Of a stretch of DNA of 46,880 bases, positions 42,856 through 46,880 are shown piece after piece. Under the pieces are notes generated by a model that worked only from the letters and a program-made list of their open reading frames with translations, was not told where the DNA came from and searched no databases. Numbering within the stretch: position 1 is the first letter of the stretch; every line of letters begins with the position of its first letter. Location of the stretch: positions 1-46,880 of the forward strand of contig CAIXHE010000036.1 of the NCBI GenBank assembly GCA_903919205.1, written 5' to 3'. Origin of the DNA: an uncultured Opitutaceae bacterium (GTDB lineage: Bacteria; Verrucomicrobiota; Verrucomicrobiia; Opitutales; Opitutaceae). The position numbers were made by a program, and so were the translations under genes.

Positions 42856-45399
42856 CTAGCGCCACTCGTGGCGCGGATAGCGGCGAGACAGCTCGACCTT
42901 GAGCTTGGGGTAGATGTCCCTCCAGAAGCCGGTCAGGTCGTCGGTGACCTGGAGCGGGCGCTGGTTGGGCGCGAGCACCTCGATCTTGACCGGGACCCGC
43001 CCCCGGCCGAGGGAAAGGCGGCCCTCGATCCCGTAGAGTTCCTGGATGCGGGCGCTTAGGACCGGGGGCCCCTCGGCGGCGTAGGTGAGCCGGGAGCGCC
43101 GCCCGTTGCCCATGGTCAGGCGCTCGGGCACGAGCGCGTCCATGGCCGAGAGCTGCTCGGCCGTCAGCCAGTCCCTGAGGACCGGCATCACGTCGCGCCC
43201 CTTGACGCCGCGCGCCGAGGTCTCTCCGTAGCAGACCTGCTCGATGAGCGTCAGACGCTCGGGGGCGCCAATGGGGTTCACCTCAAGCTCGGGGAACCAC
43301 TCGGCGAGCCGGTTGACGCGCAGGATCCACTGCTCGACCGCCTCGTCCCAGGCGTCGATCGAGATCCGCCCGGCCGCGACCTCCCGGGCGAGCAGCACCG
43401 CCGCCTCGTGGGTGGGCACGTCCTCCGAGCCGGACCTGGACTCGAGCACCAGGTCCCGGAAGCGCCGCTCGCGCCGGGCGACCACGCGCTTGGTCTGCGG
43501 GTCGTAGCCGACGCTGCGCTCGTCGCGCAGCTCGCCCGGAAAGAGCTCCCTCAGCCACGCCTCCTCGACCACGGTCGCGAGGTTGAGCAGCACGCTCACC
43601 TCCCCCGCCCGCCCGCCCACTTCGGTGATCTCCGCTGCGACAAAGAGAGGCGCCTTGCCGATCGCGCTTTCGCGGGCGAGGAGCCCCCGGCGGCCGTGGA
43701 CGAGCTCGCAGCGGAGCGTCGCCGCGTCGAGCCTGCGGGCCAGGTGGTCCGGAAAGCCGGCCAGCACGCACTTGCGCACCGCCTCGCCGTCCACCCGGCG
43801 CTCGGAGGCGTCGAGGCCCTCCGCGGCCGCGATCTCGAGGAACTGCTCGAAGAGCGGCCCGACCTGCCTCGCGGACTGGGCGTGGATGCCGAGGCGCCGG
43901 CAGGGCTCGAGCGCGTAGCCGCCCCGTTCCGCGAAGCGCCAGGCGCGCATCAGGAGGAAGAAGTCGCTCTCGTGCTCCTCGCCCAGGGCCTCCTCCCGCG
44001 CCTCCTCGACGGCGCGGGGCACCCCCCGCAGCAGGAAGTTGCGGCCCTGCGTCAGCGCGGCCATCATGGCCACCGAGCGCACGCAGCCGCGCTCCTGGGC
44101 CTCGAGGAACATGCGCGCGTAGCGGGGATGCACGGGGAAGCGCAGCATGCGCCGGCCGATGTCCGTGATGGCTCCCCCGGGCCCGTCCAGGGCGCCCAGG
44201 TCGGCGAGCAGCGCCTGCGCCCGCTCCAGGCCCCGGGGCTCGGGCTTCTCGAACCAGGGAAAGCCCGCCACGTCCACCAGGCCCGAGGCCTTGAGGGTGA
44301 GCACCACCTCCGAGAGGTCCAGGCGCTTCACCTCGGGCAGCTCGTGGGCCGGCCGCTGGGCGTGCTCGCGCTCGGTCCAGAGGCGCACGCAGACGCCCGG
44401 CGCGGTGCGCCCCGCGCGGCCCGCGCGCTGGTCGGCGCTCGCCGCGGAGACCTTCTCGACCAGCAGCGTGTTGATCCCCCGCTCGGGGTCGAAGCGGGCG
44501 ATGCGCGCCAGGCCCGCGTCCACGACCGTCGTCACCCCGTCGATCGTGAGCGAGGTCTCGGCCACGTTGGTGGAGACGATGATCTTGCGGCAGTCCATCC
44601 GCTCGACGGCGCGGTCCTGGGCCTCGGCGGGGAGCTCGCCGTGCAGCGGGAGGGCGGCGAAGCCGCGAAGCTCCCGCTGCCCCTGGAGGGCCTGGAGGGT
44701 GCGGCCGATCTCGTAGGCGCCCGGCATGAACACCAGCATGTCGCCCGTCGACTGGGGCGCCACCCGCGCGCACTCGCGGGCGGCGACGTCCCACACGGGC
44801 TCGGCCTCGAAGTCGGGGGACTTGGGGAGGTACTCCACGCGGACCGGGAAGGTGCGGCCCCGCGAGACCAGCACCTCGCACGGGTCCATGAACGCCCGCA
44901 GGGCGCCCGCCTCGAGGGTCGCAGACATGACGAGGATCTTCAGGTCGGGGCGCGCCGTGCGCTGCACCATGAGCGCCCGGGCGAGCGAGATGTCGCCGTA
45001 GAGATGGCGCTCGTGGAACTCGTCGAACACCAGGGCCGACACCCCGGAGAGCTCCGGGTCGAATGTCATCTGGCGAAGGAGGATGCCCTCGGTGACGAAG
45101 CGGATGCGGGTCGCCTCGCTCACCCGCGACTCAAGGCGTATCTGGTAGCCGACAGCCTCGCCCAGGCGCGTGCCGACCTCCTCCGCCACGCGGCGGGCGA
45201 GCATGCGGGCCGCCAGCCGCCGGGGCTGGAGCACGATCGCCTGCGCCCCGTCGAGGAAGCCGTGGCGCAGCAGCATCTGCGGGACCTGGGTCGACTTGCC
45301 CGAGCCCGTGGGCGCCTGAATGATCACCCGGCCGCTCGCGCGCAGCGCCGCCACGAGGGGCTCTTCCAGCTCATAGACGGGGAGGTCGCGCGGGCTCAT
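42856..45399 (-). CDS. hrpB: ATP-dependent RNA helicase HrpB
   Basis: An 847-residue DExH-box helicase. Walker A is APTGSGKST (29-37), motif II is DEFH at 126-129 (the HrpB variant of DEAH), motif III is MSATLEAG, and motif VI is QRAGRAGR. The helicase-associated and HrpB-specific C-terminal domain follows, with SARGVKGRDVMPVL and RRYPRHEW as the end. Length and ending agree with E. coli HrpB (about 820). Its cellular role is still poorly defined in any bacterium. The ATG at 45399 has no Shine-Dalgarno sequence. It is divergent from the structured RNA region. Confidence 0.95.
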   Translation of the reverse strand: MSPRDLPVYELEEPLVAALRASGRVIIQAPTGSGKSTQVPQMLLRHGFLDGAQAIVLQPRRLAARMLARRVAEEVGTRLGEAVGYQIRLESRVSEATRIRFVTEGILLRQMTFDPELSGVSALVFDEFHERHLYGDISLARALMVQRTARPDLKILVMSATLEAGALRAFMDPCEVLVSRGRTFPVRVEYLPKSPDFEAEPVWDVAARECARVAPQSTGDMLVFMPGAYEIGRTLQALQGQRELRGFAALPLHGELPAEAQDRAVERMDCRKIIVSTNVAETSLTIDGVTTVVDAGLARIARFDPERGINTLLVEKVSAASADQRAGRAGRTAPGVCVRLWTEREHAQRPAHELPEVKRLDLSEVVLTLKASGLVDVAGFPWFEKPEPRGLERAQALLADLGALDGPGGAITDIGRRMLRFPVHPRYARMFLEAQERGCVRSVAMMAALTQGRNFLLRGVPRAVEEAREEALGEEHESDFFLLMRAWRFAERGGYALEPCRRLGIHAQSARQVGPLFEQFLEIAAAEGLDASERRVDGEAVRKCVLAGFPDHLARRLDAATLRCELVHGRRGLLARESAIGKAPLFVAAEITEVGGRAGEVSVLLNLATVVEEAWLRELFPGELRDERSVGYDPQTKRVVARRERRFRDLVLESRSGSEDVPTHEAAVLLAREVAAGRISIDAWDEAVEQWILRVNRLAEWFPELEVNPIGAPERLTLIEQVCYGETSARGVKGRDVMPVLRDWLTAEQLSAMDALVPERLTMGNGRRSRLTYAAEGPPVLSARIQELYGIEGRLSLGRGRVPVKIEVLAPNQRPLQVTDDLTGFWRDIYPKLKVELSRRYPRHEWR

Positions 45400-45539
45400 T
45401 CGGATTGTTAATAACCGGTGAACTACCTTGCTCTCAGGTTATTCACAGCCCGCGGGTGTGAAGGGATTGTGCATAAGAAAACCTTCACGAAATCGTAACG
45501 GCCGTACAAGCTCGACCCGTTCCTTGATAGAACAGTCGC

Positions 45540-46371
45540 AGCGCGAAGGCCTGAAAAACCCTTCGAAAGCACGGCTGAGATAATCCCGGGTGACCGGGGA
45601 AAGGACGGTGGCAGCTGGTGCCGCCATCCCCTCAGCGCAGCAATGCGCGAGCAGGCAATATCACCAGTTCCTCTGGCCGGTGTCATGACCGGTCAGTATC
45701 ATGAAATCAGGAGCTGAGAGGCTAGGCGCGATCAGAAACCGCGTCCGAGCCGAGTCAGGTGCACAGGAAGTTTCGAACTGTGCGCCGACGCAGTTACCCA
45801 GAGGGTACGGCTGCTACTGCGCAGACCAGAACGCAGTCGCGTTTCCCGGCGGGACGACCCCGCCAAAAGGCCCCCGTCGGTAATTCGACCGGGGCGCGCA
45901 AGGGAGACACGACGGCGGGGAGCGAGCGGGCCAGGCAAAGCCCGTGAAAACTCCTCAATTGGGCGGTATGTAAATCCATATCACCCAACTGCAAAGCGAA
46001 CGCAGCCTGAGAGTTAAGAGGTCAGACCCGTAACGCGGGGCAAACGATCGGCCACAAGCTGATGCCGTCCCCGTGGTAACGGTGCCGACGCGAAAGATCC
46101 GCTACTTGTAGGCGTGTCTGCACCACGTCCAGCGTGACGCTCCCGGCAGGGGGCGGCCGAACTGGGCGAAGAGGCCTCACTCGAAAGACTCCAACCGGCA
46201 ACGGTAGGAGCGATCCCGCCATGAGATCGATAGCTTCGCATGCCGCGAAGAGTGGCGTCGGGGAACATACGGCCCGCGAAAGCGAGAGCGCCCAACGGTA
46301 TGTGACGGGAAAGAGCGCGTGGCGAGCGCCCACCCCCAAATTTGGCCCCGGAACCGCAAGGTTCCGGGGCC
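45540..46371 (+). ncRNA. Candidate large structured non-coding RNA (family not recognised)
   Basis: About 0.83 kb with no credible reading frame but a near-continuous series of hairpins. Examples: 45544-45549/45560-45565; 45574-45579/45631-45636 enclosing 45607-45613/45619-45625; 45635-45639/45644-45648 (GCAA loop); 45675-45681/45688-45694; 45816-45821/45832-45837; 45848-45853/45859-45864; 45927-45931/45940-45944; 45956-45970/45977-45991 (13 pairs); 46036-46040/46069-46073 enclosing 46047-46052/46058-46063; 46189-46192/46207-46210 with an inner GCAA hairpin; 46234-46239/46245-46250; 46265-46270/46298-46303 enclosing a GAAA hairpin. GNRA loops fix the + strand. It ends in an intrinsic terminator. 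The 5' end is uncertain and may lie as far left as about 45,440. I do not see hallmark sequences of RNase P RNA, tmRNA, SRP RNA or group II domain V. Confidence 0.65.
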
Positions 46372-46382
46372 TTATTGTTTTA
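46344..46382 (+). terminator. Intrinsic terminator of the structured RNA
   Basis: GGCCCCGGAACC (46344-46355) and GGTTCCGGGGCC (46360-46371) form a perfect 12-bp stem with a GCAA loop, followed by TTATTGTTTT on the + strand. On the other strand the stem is followed by AAATTTGGGG, so termination is for rightward transcription. Confidence 0.88.
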
Positions 46383-46385
46383 CGG

Positions 46386-46491
46386 GCTTTCCGGTCGCCC
46401 AAAAGCCCCGGCCGCCCACTGCCCCCGGGGGATCGAGCCGCTCGAAACGGCGGTCTTTCCCCTCAACCCCCTCCACGTTAGCCGGTCACCC
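46386..46491. other. Spacer between the RNA terminator and the antitoxin promoter
   Basis: A GC-rich stretch of about 100 bp with poly-C and poly-G runs. I see no gene or convincing structure. Confidence 0.4.
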
Positions 46492-46520
46492 TTGACGAAA
46501 ACGCCGCGGGTGACACTGTT
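46492..46520 (+). promoter_or_regulatory. Candidate promoter of the right toxin-antitoxin operon
   Basis: TTGACG (46492-46497), five of six with consensus, is followed after 17 bases by ACTGTT (46515-46520), a weak -10. The start of transcription would fall at or beside the ATG (46526), so the antitoxin mRNA may be leaderless, in agreement with the lack of a Shine-Dalgarno sequence. Confidence 0.35.
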
Positions 46521-46525
46521 ACACC

Positions 46526-46777
46526 ATGCCTTCCAAGGCAATTACCATCAAGGAACTCCACGCCAAGACCGGCGAGCTCGTTCGCCGTGCAGGCCTGTCG
46601 CGGACACCGGTCAGCATTACGGACAGGGGCCGCGCGGTCGCCGTGCTGGCAAATCCATCTCTGATCACACCGGGCCCTCGCAAGCGCACGCTTCTTCCCG
46701 AGTACGAGGCGATGATGGCTGCGCCGAGCATGGACACGATTCAGGCCGCCCTAAACGACGTTCGTGGGGAACGCTAG
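46526..46777 (+). CDS. Phd/YefM-family antitoxin
   Basis: An 83-residue protein. AITIKELHAKTGELVRRAGL, then TPVSITDRGRAVAVLANPSL, is the N-terminal DNA-binding fold of Phd/YefM antitoxins; the tail (ALLPEYEAMMAAPSMD-like region with LNDVRGER) would wrap around the toxin. It is followed after three bp by a PIN-domain gene, a standard antitoxin-toxin order. GC content is near that of the host genes, in contrast to the left pair. Confidence 0.85.
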   Translation: MPSKAITIKELHAKTGELVRRAGLSRTPVSITDRGRAVAVLANPSLITPGPRKRTLLPEYEAMMAAPSMDTIQAALNDVRGER

Positions 46778-46780
46778 CGA

Positions 46781-46880
46781 GTGATCTTCTGCGACACATC
46801 GGCCATCGCCAAACTCTACGTTCCCGAGAGGGAGTCGCCGGCCATGCGAACTCGCCTCGAGACCGAGGACCAGGTGTGCG
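46781..46880 (+). CDS. VapC-type PIN-domain toxin (3' end outside window)
   Basis: A GTG at 46781 opens a frame reading VIFCDTSAIAKLYVPERESP and continuing to the window end. The first active-site aspartate of PIN ribonucleases (D5 in FCDTSAIAKLY) and the following E of PERES are visible. VapC toxins usually cleave tRNA or rRNA. Only 33 residues can be seen, but the family start is unambiguous. It is co-transcribed with the Phd-like antitoxin, three bp downstream of it. Confidence 0.85.
   Translation, partial: MIFCDTSAIAKLYVPERESPAMRTRLETEDQVC

Noticed and set aside
45590..45612. GGGGAAAGGACGG as the RNase P RNA P4 motif
   Set aside because: The universal GAAAGTCC core and the matching 3' strand of P4 are not present.
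45970..46012. A tmRNA-like tag reading ...ANAA then stop within the structured RNA
   Set aside because: The frame lies partly within a strong 13-pair hairpin, and the tRNA-like ends and the GGATTCGAC motif of tmRNA are missing.
46261..46310. Group II intron domain V in the GAAA-capped stem
   Set aside because: The catalytic AGC triad, stem length and bulge do not match, and no reverse transcriptase or intron boundaries are visible.
46134..46481. A 115-codon open frame across the RNA and its terminator
   Set aside because: It reads through a 12-bp terminator stem and has no domain or ribosome-binding features.

Overview
The window looks like chromosomal DNA from a GC-rich Gram-negative bacterium, most likely Verrucomicrobiota of the Opitutus group. 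This is an inference. It rests on a fused SecDF next to YajC, a short GluRS without the cysteine-rich insertion, the style of the omega subunit, paired GMC oxidoreductase / subunit 3 genes, a TonB-dependent receptor (so an outer membrane) and biosynthetic SpeA. Most starts have no Shine-Dalgarno sequence.

Layout. 1-560: a low-GC toxin-antitoxin pair (PIN toxin cut by the window edge, HicB-like antitoxin) abutting the 3' end of tRNA-Arg(CCG). 686-4878: housekeeping genes (gltX, M14 peptidase, RluA-type pseudouridine synthase, SDR, ribosome hibernation factor). 4881-9910: two tandem copies of a Tat-exported gluconate-dehydrogenase-like pair (subunit 3 plus GMC flavoprotein), with a divergent TonB-dependent receptor at 10019-12085. 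12195-20433: a complete kdp potassium system (F, A, B, C, D, E) preceded by an unlisted 28-residue membrane peptide. 20544-22805: rpoZ, a membrane protein built from an internal duplication, and a cytochrome P450. 22993-23069: tRNA-Arg(ACG). 23438-29146: a free-standing RarA/MgsA C-terminal-like protein, two Rieske oxygenases, an APC permease and an AzgA/NCS2-like permease, three of them with overlapping stop/start codons. 29269-34009: yajC-secDF-recJ. 34103-38511: speA overlapping a secreted family 3 glycosidase. 38526-42766: a three-gene two-component operon. 42856-45399: hrpB. 46526-46880: a second toxin-antitoxin pair cut by the right edge.

The most striking part is about 45,540-46,371, between hrpB and the right toxin-antitoxin pair. 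It has no credible gene but holds a dense succession of perfect or near-perfect hairpins, several closed by GNRA tetraloops that make sense only on the + strand. It ends in a 12-bp GC-rich stem followed by a T-rich tract. I read it as a large (0.8-0.9 kb) structured non-coding RNA that does not match RNase P RNA, tmRNA, SRP RNA or a group II intron by the hallmarks I could check by eye.

Other points of interest are a possible purine or N-methyl catabolic unit (Rieske oxygenases with purine-type and APC permeases), the duplicated membrane protein, and small Kdp-associated peptides.
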